DNA of 64,000 nucleotides from positions 3,762-67,761 of the forward strand of contig NZ_CBFFRJ010000008.1 of NCBI RefSeq assembly GCF_965644225.1, given 5' to 3'. The stretch is from CBFFRJ01 sp965644225 (GTDB lineage Bacteria > Pseudomonadota > Gammaproteobacteria > Enterobacterales > Enterobacteriaceae). The notes beneath the pieces were generated by a model. The model was not told the origin of the DNA. It did not search any database and saw only the letters and a program-made list of their open reading frames with translations. Made by a program: the position numbers and the translations under genes. Numbering within the stretch: position 1 is the stretch's first letter; every line of letters starts with the position of its first letter. Positions 15,943-24,376 of this stretch are shown here, piece after piece.

Positions 15943-17268
15943 TTAAAAAATGGCTTCTGAGATGACGGTTTTGCTACGTCCGGTGCGCTTTGCATCGTAC
16001 AGGGCATTGTCAGCAAGCGTAAGCAAAACTGAAGTATCAGAGACACCGCCGGTCACGAATACAACACCAGCGCTGAACGATAAGGTAATCTTTTCACCTT
16101 CTTTGAAAATGGGCTTGTCCATCAATGCGGAACGAATTTTTTGGCTAAAACGCATCGCGGACTCGCTGTCTTCCCCTGGTAACAAAATCAGAAATTCCTC
16201 ACCCCCAAGTCGCCCCAGCGAGTAACCCAGCAAGCTGAGTTCGCGGATCTTTTCGCAGAAATGCAGCAGAGCCGCATCGCCGGTAAGATGCCCCCAGCGG
16301 TCGTTAATACTCTTAAAATGATCGAGGTCGAGCATCAGCAAGCTAAAGTGGCTGAAAGGGTCGCCGGGGACACAGGCGACAAGGGCCTCTTTAAACTGCC
16401 TCAGGATGGAGAAGCGGTTAAAACAACCGGTTAAATCGTCAGTGGTGGCCTTCATCGCCAGTTGGTGTTCCACCTTTTTGCGCTCGGTGATATCAAGCCC
16501 GATACTAAGAATCGACTTATCAGGCAATAAGATATTCGACCAGAGGACCGTCAGAGCTTCGCCATTACGTTTTACCGGGTGCCATTCGTGCATGTCGACC
16601 GTGGCGGAGGAGCTTACGGTGGCCCGAACCTGATGGCGGATTTCGGCATCCGGGAAAAACAGCGCTAGCGGGTCTGAACATTGATTTAGCTCCTCAATAG
16701 TCCAGCCAAACAAACGTTCGCACTCGCCATTCCACAGGACGCAGCGGTTATTTTTATCAAATGAATTCATTAATACTGGCGCGCGTTCAAATAAGACTTT
16801 GTATTGCGCAACGATACGCTGCATTTCCCTCACCATCCGCTCTCGGGCAACAATATCCAGAAGGTGGTCTTTTAATTTATCGACCAGAATAATTACCACA
16901 CTTTTTATTATGTCCATTGAAGACAAAACCCGAGGGAAGGCTAAAAAGAAAAAGCCATCCAGACCCGATGCCGTTGAATTCAATTTGCAAAGAATGCCGC
17001 TTTGGTATTTATCCACGGCTTCATGGCCCGCAGGAAATAACAAAGAGCCGACCTGCCGACGCCAGCAAATAACCCGCCAGGCATGTTGATGACGACGCAA
17101 TTGTGAATGTTCGAGAAACGCCAGTGTATCTTTGAGGCTACAGGAGTGATGCCCGGCACTGGCATGCTGGATCTCGCCCTCTTCTTCAACCACAACCCAC
17201 GCAAGCGTTGACCCCACCGCCGTGTTGATGGCGCCAAGGATCTCAGCAAGCGTACGCTGATCGGTCAA
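15943..17268 (-). CDS. PAS-GGDEF diguanylate cyclase with nonsense-split 5' end
   Basis: 441 residues if translation starts at the TTG at 17268. An N-terminal region of about 150 residues has no recognisable domain. It is followed by a PAS domain (about 155-265, FERAPVLMNSFDKNNRCVLW, ending in the PAC-like LDITERKK) and a GGDEF domain (about 270-435) with an intact GGEEF active site and LDLDHFKSINDRWGH, so the cyclase itself should work. The same frame continues upstream of the TTG past a single TAG to a good ATG at 17346. The native protein therefore probably began there and the gene now carries an amber mutation. The gene is absent from E. coli here and lies beside a phosphodiesterase. Confidence 0.75.
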   Translation of the reverse strand: MTDQRTLAEILGAINTAVGSTLAWVVVEEEGEIQHASAGHHSCSLKDTLAFLEHSQLRRHQHAWRVICWRRQVGSLLFPAGHEAVDKYQSGILCKLNSTASGLDGFFFLAFPRVLSSMDIIKSVVIILVDKLKDHLLDIVARERMVREMQRIVAQYKVLFERAPVLMNSFDKNNRCVLWNGECERLFGWTIEELNQCSDPLALFFPDAEIRHQVRATVSSSATVDMHEWHPVKRNGEALTVLWSNILLPDKSILSIGLDITERKKVEHQLAMKATTDDLTGCFNRFSILRQFKEALVACVPGDPFSHFSLLMLDLDHFKSINDRWGHLTGDAALLHFCEKIRELSLLGYSLGRLGGEEFLILLPGEDSESAMRFSQKIRSALMDKPIFKEGEKITLSFSAGVVFVTGGVSDTSVLLTLADNALYDAKRTGRSKTVISEAIF

Positions 17269-17346
17269 CTAGGGCATTAATTTTGCCAGAACGCCAAGCG
17301 CCACTGCACCATCATCCATAGGGATGGTGGAGATTTCTGTTGTCAT
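17269..17346 (-). pseudogene. Detached 5' end of the GGDEF gene (25 codons, then TAG)
   Basis: An ATG at 17346 opens a 25-codon frame ending at TAG (17269-17271). The very next codon is the TTG of the downstream GGDEF frame, in the same phase. A single change of TAG to CAG (Gln) would join them into one 467-residue protein. A GGTGA element lies 7-9 bases before the ATG. Confidence 0.6.
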
Positions 17347-17737
17347 TTTTTCTTTCACCGATGATTAAACACACCGGACCATACCCACAATGAGCAAACT
17401 GTAAAAACAGTAAAAACCAGACAAGCAGCGCCCGCATTAATAAATGCCGCGTAATGTGAAAATCGTCAGTTGAGGATATATCCATCAGGATCAAAAAACC
17501 TGAAAGGCCATACTCAGGTTATATAACCATTAGATCAAGAGTAATAGATCAATTGCAAACTGTAAATCAAACCAAAAAATCAATATAAATCATAAAGTTA
17601 AAACAAAAGCCATTGAAAGTATTTTATTGTTATTCATAGCAAAAAATTATAGCTCCCTTTTAATAGCATTTTTGTCCATATTCAAAAACCATTTATCTAT
17701 AAAAAATCCAGCAACTCAGACTGGTGAATAAAAGAAC
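17347..17737. other. AT-rich intergenic region between GGDEF gene and yjcB
   Basis: About 390 bp of very AT-rich DNA. The short frames in it have no family resemblance or ribosome site. It must contain the promoter of the GGDEF gene, and low GC plus divergence make it a likely binding region for nucleoid proteins such as H-NS. That is inference from base composition. Confidence 0.4.
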
Positions 17738-17759
17738 AAATGTGATATAGTTCACATTA
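17738..17759. promoter_or_regulatory. Near-consensus CRP-cAMP site
   Basis: The core TGTGA-TATAGT-TCACA (17741-17756) is a perfect TGTGA-N6-TCACA palindrome. The flanks AAA and TTA also agree with the extended CRP consensus. It lies about 120 bp upstream of yjcB and on the far side of the GGDEF gene's upstream region. Confidence 0.75.
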
Positions 17760-17878
17760 TTCAAGGAAGAATGCTGTTTCACCCCGATTTATTCCCCTGC
17801 GGACCTAAGCATCGCCAGCGCCCTGTGCCTGTGGCGCAAGCCCGTCCGCCTGAGCGTTATTTTTTTGAGGATGGTTTC

Positions 17879-18160
17879 ATGGCAACCTTAACCACCAGCG
17901 TCGTGTTGTTGCGCTGGCAGATATTAAGTGCAGTGCTGATGTTTATGGCCAGCACCCTGAATATTCGTTTTCGTAAAGCAGATTATATCGGCCTTGCAGT
18001 GATCAGTAGCGGTCTCGGCATGGTCGCCGCCTGCTGGTTCGCAACCGGCTTGTTGGGTATCACCCTGCTTGACGCCTCCAGTATCTGGCACAATGTGCTG
18101 AATATTATGGAAGAAATGTCGCAGAAAGCGCCACCTGAATGGCCGATGGTCATCACCTGA
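17879..18160 (+). CDS. yjcB: Small membrane protein YjcB
   Basis: 93 residues, the same length as E. coli YjcB, starting at the ATG at 17879 (MATLTT), which is preceded by GAGG. A longer in-frame start at 17771 is not supported. Two hydrophobic segments (LRWQILSAVLMFMAST and about residues 37-60) suggest an inner-membrane protein. Its function is unknown. In E. coli it adjoins ssb; here a 10-kb insertion (amidase plus fec genes) separates them. A CRP site lies upstream. Confidence 0.9.
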   Translation: MATLTTSVVLLRWQILSAVLMFMASTLNIRFRKADYIGLAVISSGLGMVAACWFATGLLGITLLDASSIWHNVLNIMEEMSQKAPPEWPMVIT

Positions 18161-18181
18161 TCAAGCAGCGTCATGCAGGGT

Positions 18182-18217
18182 AAAGCCGGTCAATTCAACC
18201 ATTGACCGGCTTTTTTA
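18182..18217 (+). terminator. Terminator of yjcB
   Basis: Perfect 13-bp arms AAAGCCGGTCAAT and ATTGACCGGCTTT with a 6-base loop, followed by a T-run, 20 bp past the yjcB stop. The symmetric A/T flanks could also serve the convergent amidase gene. Confidence 0.85.
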
Positions 18218-18250
18218 TTGCGCCGTTTTCCTGTCCTCCGCCCGTGCTTA

Positions 18251-19954
18251 TCAGCCGAGCGGCGGCGTGCGCGGCGGCACCAGGCGCTTACTGCCGGTAG
18301 CTTCGAACGCGGCGGCAAAACGCAGCAGGTTGTTGTCGTCATAAGCCCGCCCCGCAAAGGTCAAGCCCACCGGCATGCCGGTATCGGCCATCACCCCCAT
18401 CGGAACGGTAACGGTCGGCACGCCCAGGTGGCGGATGGCAAGGTTACCGTTGGCAACCCAGACCCCATTACTCCAGGCGATATCGGCCGAAGCCGGGTTG
18501 ATATCCGCATCCGCCGGGGCAACGTCAGCCACGGTGGGGAACAGTACCGCGTCGAGTTTGAGTTCGCTCATCCAGTCTTCCAGATCCAGCTTGCGGGTCT
18601 TCTCCAGACCACGCAGACCGTCAGGCACGCTGGCTATCTGGTCATACGGTTTGATGCCGCGCCTGGCCATATTGACATACTCTTCCATACCTGCGGCCAG
18701 GTCGCCCTCGCGGTTCGGCAAAGTGCCCGGATCGTGGGGGAAGATCAGCGGCCCGTTAACGTCGGCCAGTTTGTTCAGTTTGGGATCGCCATTGGCGCGC
18801 AGGAAGTCGTCAAAGGCCCAGCCAGACAGCTCCCATAGCTCATCATGGAGATATTCCGGGGTGACAATACCGCGGTTGTACACCGTTGGCGCGCCGGGAC
18901 GATCTCCTTCGCAGTTAGACACCAGCGGGAAATCCACCTCCACCACTTCGGCACCGGCAGCTTCCAGCGCTTTGCGTGCCGCTTCCCAATGGTCGATCAC
19001 TGAAGCCCGGGTGTGGATACGCTGACCCGTTGGGCCGCCAATACCGGGGTTTTCGCTGGTCCCGGCCAGTTCATCTTTGTTGATAAACATGCGTGGCACA
19101 CCCAGGCGTTTGCCTCGCAGAGTATCGCCCCTGGCAGCGAGATCCAGGTAGGAGGCCGGGCGGACCTCTGACGCTTTGGGAATGCTCACCCAGGGCTGCA
19201 AACGCCACAGATCGCCACGGTTGTCCGCATCATCCGCGACAATAATGTCAAGCACCTCAAACAGATCGGCCATAGTGCGGGTATAAGGCACCACCACATC
19301 CATGGTCGGGGTCAGCGGCCAGTTGCCGCGCACAGAGATCACGCCGCGTGACGGGGTGTAGGCGCACAGGCCGTTGTTCGATGCCGGGCCACGACCGCTC
19401 GACCAGGTTTCTTCAGCCAGCCCAAAGGCGGCGAAGCTGGCGGCGGTAGCAGTGCCTGCGCCATTAGAGGAGCCAGAAGCAAAAGGTGCGGTAAGGTAGC
19501 GGCCGTTATACGGGCTTTCGGCACGTCCGTAGACGCCGCGCTGCATACCGCCATTGGCCATTGGCGGCATATTCGTCTTACCAAGGCAAATAGCCCCTGC
19601 GGCGCGCAGGCGTTCAATAGTGAACGCATCGCGACAGGCCACCAGGTCCTTGAAAGCCGGGCTGCCGGAAGCCGCGGTGAGCCCTTTCACCAGATAGCTG
19701 TCTTTGGCGGTGTAGGGAATACCGTCCAGCGGACCCAGCGTTTTACCACTGGCACGGCGCGCGTCAGAAGCTTCGGCTTCCTTTAGCGCGTCAGGATTAC
19801 GTACCACCACCGCATTCAGCCTGGTCTCAGTCTCAGGGCCATCGTAAGCATCGATTCGGGCGAGATATGCACTGACCAGTTCAACAGCCGTAGTGCGACC
19901 CGATTCGAGCGCTTCACGTAGCGCGGCAATAGAAACCTCGGTAACCTCGATCAT
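18251..19954 (-). CDS. Amidase signature family hydrolase
   Basis: 567 residues from the ATG at 19954, chosen because GGAG lies 8 bases upstream; the frame extends to 20020 without a better start. It belongs to the amidase signature family (PF01425), which hydrolyses amide bonds by a Ser-cisSer-Lys triad. All three positions are present: Lys in IPYTAKDSYL, the cis-Ser in ASGSSNGAG, and the nucleophile Ser exactly 24 residues later in TWSSGRGPAS. The usual GTDTGGS stretch is unusually changed to AEETWSS. It has no signal peptide and is single, with no transporter beside it. The substrate is unknown. Confidence 0.85.
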   Translation of the reverse strand: MIEVTEVSIAALREALESGRTTAVELVSAYLARIDAYDGPETETRLNAVVVRNPDALKEAEASDARRASGKTLGPLDGIPYTAKDSYLVKGLTAASGSPAFKDLVACRDAFTIERLRAAGAICLGKTNMPPMANGGMQRGVYGRAESPYNGRYLTAPFASGSSNGAGTATAASFAAFGLAEETWSSGRGPASNNGLCAYTPSRGVISVRGNWPLTPTMDVVVPYTRTMADLFEVLDIIVADDADNRGDLWRLQPWVSIPKASEVRPASYLDLAARGDTLRGKRLGVPRMFINKDELAGTSENPGIGGPTGQRIHTRASVIDHWEAARKALEAAGAEVVEVDFPLVSNCEGDRPGAPTVYNRGIVTPEYLHDELWELSGWAFDDFLRANGDPKLNKLADVNGPLIFPHDPGTLPNREGDLAAGMEEYVNMARRGIKPYDQIASVPDGLRGLEKTRKLDLEDWMSELKLDAVLFPTVADVAPADADINPASADIAWSNGVWVANGNLAIRHLGVPTVTVPMGVMADTGMPVGLTFAGRAYDDNNLLRFAAAFEATGSKRLVPPRTPPLG

Positions 19955-20298
19955 GCTGCTTTCTCCGGCAGGAAGGTGAATCGTTGGCGGCCTCCGCCGT
20001 GCAGGGCGGACACATCGCAATCCTTATCGTGTCTTTTCATAAGCGTGACTCCTTGGTTGGTACGTTTACGCGAATATATTCAGGGAGTTATTATCTGAAG
20101 TACAGCCTCACCGTCTTTGGACCTGTTCTGTCGCGCATTCATTGAGTTCTGCATACGCTTTTTTAGCCCGACGGATAATAATGTCACCCACGCCCAGTAC
20201 AAGTATTACCTCAGTCAGAATCGGGCCACGATGACGCATGTGTTTTTTTTATTCATTAAAACAGCCGATTATATTTTTAATGCCACCGCAGGTTTGTA
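19955..20298. other. Intergenic region between amidase and fecI
   Basis: About 340 bp between divergent genes. No credible gene is seen. The right end leads directly into the Fur box of fecI. The amidase promoter should lie in the left half. Confidence 0.5.
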
Positions 20299-20315
20299 AT
20301 GAGAACCATTCTCAT
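20299..20315. promoter_or_regulatory. Fur box upstream of fecI
   Basis: ATGAGAACCATTCTCAT is a near-perfect 7+7 palindrome of the Fur type (compare GATAATGATAATCATTATC), 44 bp before the fecI start. Iron-loaded Fur represses fecIR in E. coli. Confidence 0.75.
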
Positions 20316-20358
20316 ATTAACATGCCGCCGTGATTATCAACTTTTGATACTTTTAGCC

Positions 20359-20880
20359 ATGCCTGACTACGCCACGACACCCGTTCCTGTGACGATTGAA
20401 TCGCTGTATGGCGAGCATCATGGCTGGCTAAAATCATGGCTCACCCGCAAGCTTCAGTCGACCTTCGATGCCGATGACATCACCCAGGATACCTTTTTGC
20501 GTATTATGCGCGGTGAATCCCTGACGGCTATCCGCGATCCAAAATCATTCCTCTGCACCGTCGCCAAACGGGTCATGATCGATCTGTTCCGCCGTAACGC
20601 GCTGGAAAAGGCCTGGCTTGAAATGCTGGCACAGTTGCCGGAAGACTCAGCGCCGTCACCGGAAGTACAGCAAAGCCAGCTCGAATTATTACAGCTCCTG
20701 GATCGCATGCTGGACGGTCTGAGCAGTAAAGCACGGGAAGCCTTTTTGCTGTCGCAACTGGATGGAATGGCCTACAACGATATTGCCGCCCGGCTGAACG
20801 TCTCGGTCAGCTCAGTGAAAAAGTATGTCGCTAAAGCCGTAGAACATTGCCTGCTGTTTCGCCTGGAGCATGGGTTATGA
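20359..20880 (+). CDS. fecI: ECF sigma factor FecI
   Basis: 173 residues from the ATG at 20359, the same length as E. coli FecI; an upstream ATG at 20299 lies inside the Fur box and is rejected. Sigma region 2 (about residues 15-80) includes DADDITQDTFLRIM. Region 4 (about 110-165) includes AYNDIAARLNVSVSSVKKYV. FecI directs RNA polymerase to the fecA promoter when the FecA-FecR relay signals ferric citrate. It overlaps fecR by 4 bp. Confidence 0.95.
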   Translation: MPDYATTPVPVTIESLYGEHHGWLKSWLTRKLQSTFDADDITQDTFLRIMRGESLTAIRDPKSFLCTVAKRVMIDLFRRNALEKAWLEMLAQLPEDSAPSPEVQQSQLELLQLLDRMLDGLSSKAREAFLLSQLDGMAYNDIAARLNVSVSSVKKYVAKAVEHCLLFRLEHGL

Positions 20881-21833
20881 GCAGCGCGCTGACAGATGCC
20901 CGCCGCCAGGCGTTGCGTTCGGCGTCCCACTGGTATGCAACCCTCAGTGATAAACAGGTTAGCCCACAGCAAACCGCGCGCTGGCAACAATGGTACGAGC
21001 AGAGCCAGGAAAACCAGTGGGCCTGGCAGCAGGTGGAAAACTTACGTAATGAGATGAGCGCGATCCCCGGAGAGCTGGCACACCGTGCCCTGCAGGACAC
21101 GCAGCTTACCCGCCGTCGGGTGATGAAAGGGATGCTCCTGCTGTTGGGGTTAGGCGGAGGCTGGCGTCTCTGGCAGTCCGAGACCGGGGAAGGGCTACGC
21201 GCGGATTACCGCACCGCGAAAGGCGCAGTTCAGCAACTGACGCTCGCCGATGGCAGCCAGCTGGCGCTGAATACCGACACCGCCGTCGACGTGCAGTTTG
21301 ATGGCGAACAGCGACTTATTCGACTCTGGTATGGCGAAATTGCCATTACCACCGCCAAAGATACCTTGCAGCGCCCGTTCCATGTGCAGACCCGCGAAGG
21401 GCGGCTGACCGCGCTGGGTACACGCTTTAGCGTGCGCCAGCAGGACAATGGCGTCGAACTTACGGTGCAACAGCACGCCGTCGAAGCAAGACTGGCATCC
21501 TCCCCTGACCAGATAAGGGTGGTCGAACAGGGGCAAAGCCTGCGCTTTAATGCCACGACCTTTGGCGCCGTCCAGCCTCGTGATGAAGAGGAGATCAGCT
21601 GGACGCAGGGGGTACTCAGTTTCAGCGATAAGCCGCTCGCCGAGGTGATTGCCATTCTTGGCCGTTACCGTTCCGGCATCGTGCAGTGCGACCCGCCGGT
21701 CGCCGGATTACGGCTCAGCGGCACCTTCCCGCTTAATGATACCGATCGAATTTTGCAGACCATCGCAAAAACACTTCCCGTAAAAATTCAATACGTTACA
21801 AGGTACTGGGTTAACGTAACCGCGTTAAGCTAA
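20877..21833 (+). CDS. fecR: Ferric citrate transmembrane signal transducer FecR
   Basis: 318 residues from the ATG at 20877, overlapping the fecI stop (ATGA). The cytoplasmic N-terminus (about 1-80, with the tryptophan-rich ARWQQWYEQSQENQWAWQQV) binds FecI. A single transmembrane helix follows near residues 84-101. The periplasmic FecR domain (VQTREGRLTALGTRFSVRQQ) contacts the signalling domain of FecA. It relays occupancy of FecA to FecI and acts as a pro-sigma/anti-sigma protein. Confidence 0.95.
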   Translation: MSSALTDARRQALRSASHWYATLSDKQVSPQQTARWQQWYEQSQENQWAWQQVENLRNEMSAIPGELAHRALQDTQLTRRRVMKGMLLLLGLGGGWRLWQSETGEGLRADYRTAKGAVQQLTLADGSQLALNTDTAVDVQFDGEQRLIRLWYGEIAITTAKDTLQRPFHVQTREGRLTALGTRFSVRQQDNGVELTVQQHAVEARLASSPDQIRVVEQGQSLRFNATTFGAVQPRDEEEISWTQGVLSFSDKPLAEVIAILGRYRSGIVQCDPPVAGLRLSGTFPLNDTDRILQTIAKTLPVKIQYVTRYWVNVTALS

Positions 21834-21837
21834 TTGA

Positions 21838-21890
21838 AAACGAAAAAAATTATCATTTTCGTTTGTCCTTTTTCCCTCCTTCGTCCGACT
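21838..21890 (+). promoter_or_regulatory. Candidate FecI-dependent fecA promoter
   Basis: The 95-bp fecR-fecA gap contains CGAAAA near 21841, TTTCG, then GTCCTTTTT at 21865, in the layout of the E. coli fecA promoter (-35 GGAAAT, -10 region GTCC). A leader that is conserved in E. coli follows (GAACACAACAAAAATGATGA). Confidence 0.5.
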
Positions 21891-21928
21891 TCATAGATGA
21901 ACACAACAAAAATGATGATGGAGACGTT

Positions 21929-24274
21929 ATGACGCCTTTTCGCGCACTTCGTAAAACAACACCTTTGGTCATGGCAATACGTTTGAGTTTGCTGCCGGTG
22001 GCAAGCCTTGCCAGCACCGCAGCCTTCGCCGCCGTCGCACCGGCGACAATCCAGTATGACATTCCCGCCGGAGCCCTGGACAAAGCGCTCAACCAGTTTG
22101 CCGCCAAAAGCGGTATTACCCTTTCGGTGGATGCCAGCCTGACTCGTGGCAAACAGAGCCAGGGCCTGAAGGGAACCTGGACCGTTGATGGCGGTTTAGA
22201 AACCATGCTGTCCGGCAGCGGCCTGCAAAGCAAAGCCCTGGGCAATAATGCCTGGACGCTTGAGCAAACGCCCGCCGGGCAGGAAGAGTCACTCACCATC
22301 ATCGGCGACTGGCTGGGAGAAGCCCGTGAGAATGATGTTTTTGAACATGCAGGCGCACGTGATGTGATTCGCCGCGATGCCTTTGCCAGCTCCGGGGCAA
22401 CGACCATGCGCGAAGTACTTAACCGTATCCCTGGCGTCTATGCCCCGGAAAATAACGGTACAGGTAGCCACGATCTGGCGATGAACTTCGGTATTCGTGG
22501 GCTTAACCCGCGTCTTGCCAGCCGCTCTACCGTGCTGATGGATGGCATTCCCGTTCCCTTTGCGCCCTATGGCCAGCCGCAGCTCTCCCTCGCGCCAGTC
22601 TCGCTGGGAAATATGGACGCCATTGACGTAGTCCGTGGCGGCGGGGCCGTGCGTTATGGGCCGCAAAGCGTGGGCGGCGTCGTCAACTTTGTGACCCGTG
22701 CCATCCCGAAAGAGTTCGGTATTGAAGCCGGTATGGAAGGCCAGCTTAGCCCGTCCTCTTCGCAAAACTCGCCGAAAGAAACCCACAATCTGATGATTGG
22801 CGGCACGGCGGAAAATGGTTTTGGCTCAGCGCTGCTGTACTCAGGGACGCGTGGCAGCGACTGGCGCGAGCATAGCTCAACCCGCATTGACGATATCATG
22901 CTGAAAAGCAAATATGCCCCCAACGAGGTGCATACCTTTAACAGCCTGCTGCAATATTACGATGGCGAAGCCGATATGCCCGGCGGCCTGTCACGCGCGG
23001 ACTACGATAAAGACAGATGGCAGTCCACCCGCCCTGACGACAGCTTCTGGGGTCGCCGCCAACTGGCAAGCCTCGGCTATCAGTTCCAGCCGGACAGCCA
23101 GCATAAATTCAATATTCAGGGCTTCTACACCCGCACCCTGCGCAGCGGTTATTTGCTCCAGGGCGCGCGCGTTACCCTGTCGCCGCGTGATTACTGGGTC
23201 CGGGGTATTGAGCCGCGCTACAGCCAGAGCTTCAACCTCGGCCCGACCGCGCATGAAGTGGGCGTTGGCTACCGCTATGTGAATGAGTCAACGCATGAGA
23301 TGCGTTACTACACCTCCGCCACCAGTGGACAAATGCCATCCACGCAAAGTCCGTATGACCGCGACACCCGTTCCGGTACCGAGGCCCACGCCTGGTATCT
23401 CGACGATCGTGTTGACGTCGGCAACTGGACTATCACCCCGGGTATGCGCTTCGAACATATCGAGTCATATCAGGACAACAATATCAAAGGCACCCGTGAG
23501 GAAGTGAGCTACAACGCGCCGCTGCCTGCACTGAATGTGCTTTATCACCTCAACGAAAGCTGGAATCTCTATGCCAACACCGAAGGTTCGTTCGGAACAG
23601 TACAGTACAGTCAAATTGGCAAGGCTGTGCAAAGCGGCAATGTGGAGCCGGAAAAAGCGCGTACCTGGGAAGTCGGAAGCCGATACGACGACGGCGTCCT
23701 GAGCGCGGAAATGGGGCTGTTCCTGATTAACTTCGATAATCAGTACGACTCCAACCAGACCAATGACACGGTTACGGCGCGTGGTAAAACACGCCACACC
23801 GGCGTGGAAGGCCAGGTTCGCTATGACTTCTCAGACCTGACCCCTGCGCTGGAAAATGTTTCAGCTTACGCCAGCTATGCGTACGTCAACGCGGAAATTC
23901 GCGAAGCAGGTGACACTTACGGCAACCAGGTTCCCTTCTCGCCAAAGCACAAAGGCACCTTCGGCGTGGATTACAAACCCGGAAACTGGACGTTCAACCT
24001 GAACAGCGAGTTCCAGTCCAGCCAGTTTGCTGACAATGCCAATACCCGCGCAGAGAGCGCCGATGGCAGCACCGGTCGTATCCCGGGGTACATGTTATGG
24101 GGCGCGCGCGCCGGGTACCAGTTCGGCGCTGATATGGCGCACCTGAACCTGGCCTTTGGCGTGAAGAACCTGTTTGACCATGAGTACTTCACCCGCTCGT
24201 ATGATGACAACAACAAAGGTCTCTACGTCGGGCAACCACGCACGCTGTATATGCAAGGTTCAGTGAAGTTCTAA
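21929..24274 (+). CDS. fecA: TonB-dependent ferric citrate receptor FecA
   Basis: 781 residues from the ATG at 21929 (GGAG upstream); E. coli FecA has 774. The parts in order are a signal peptide (to about residue 37), an STN signalling domain (about 42-115) that contacts FecR, a TonB box around ESLTIIGDW, a plug domain with DVIRRDAF and LNRIPGV (about 150-265), and a 22-strand outer-membrane barrel ending in the required C-terminal phenylalanine. It binds diferric dicitrate, imports it with TonB energy, and triggers transcription through FecR and FecI. Confidence 0.97.
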   Translation: MTPFRALRKTTPLVMAIRLSLLPVASLASTAAFAAVAPATIQYDIPAGALDKALNQFAAKSGITLSVDASLTRGKQSQGLKGTWTVDGGLETMLSGSGLQSKALGNNAWTLEQTPAGQEESLTIIGDWLGEARENDVFEHAGARDVIRRDAFASSGATTMREVLNRIPGVYAPENNGTGSHDLAMNFGIRGLNPRLASRSTVLMDGIPVPFAPYGQPQLSLAPVSLGNMDAIDVVRGGGAVRYGPQSVGGVVNFVTRAIPKEFGIEAGMEGQLSPSSSQNSPKETHNLMIGGTAENGFGSALLYSGTRGSDWREHSSTRIDDIMLKSKYAPNEVHTFNSLLQYYDGEADMPGGLSRADYDKDRWQSTRPDDSFWGRRQLASLGYQFQPDSQHKFNIQGFYTRTLRSGYLLQGARVTLSPRDYWVRGIEPRYSQSFNLGPTAHEVGVGYRYVNESTHEMRYYTSATSGQMPSTQSPYDRDTRSGTEAHAWYLDDRVDVGNWTITPGMRFEHIESYQDNNIKGTREEVSYNAPLPALNVLYHLNESWNLYANTEGSFGTVQYSQIGKAVQSGNVEPEKARTWEVGSRYDDGVLSAEMGLFLINFDNQYDSNQTNDTVTARGKTRHTGVEGQVRYDFSDLTPALENVSAYASYAYVNAEIREAGDTYGNQVPFSPKHKGTFGVDYKPGNWTFNLNSEFQSSQFADNANTRAESADGSTGRIPGYMLWGARAGYQFGADMAHLNLAFGVKNLFDHEYFTRSYDDNNKGLYVGQPRTLYMQGSVKF

Positions 24275-24283
24275 GTCTGGTAT

Positions 24284-24317
24284 CGCCGGATGGGGCAAAA
24301 CGCCTTATCCGGCCTGC
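24284..24317 (+). repeat. REP-like palindrome between fecA and fecB
   Basis: The two arms GCCGGAT and ATCCGGC around GGGGCAAAACGCCTT match the enterobacterial REP unit. Such elements commonly stabilise upstream mRNA, which fits the much higher level of fecA than of fecBCDE seen in E. coli. Confidence 0.7.
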
Positions 24318-24337
24318 AGGACAGTTGGTTTTTTGCC

Positions 24338-24362
24338 GTCGGGCTGGCCTGCGCCGCCCGAC
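24338..24362 (+). repeat. Second hairpin between fecA and fecB
   Basis: Arms GTCGGGC and GCCCGAC (24338-24344, 24356-24362) follow a short T-run and precede the fecB ribosome site. It could add to differential expression of fecA versus fecB. Confidence 0.5.
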
Positions 24363-24376
24363 AGGACGGGAGAAAT

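Noticed and set aside
20299..20358. Extended N-terminus of FecI starting at ATG 20299
   Set aside because: That ATG is part of the Fur box; E. coli FecI length fits the start at 20359.
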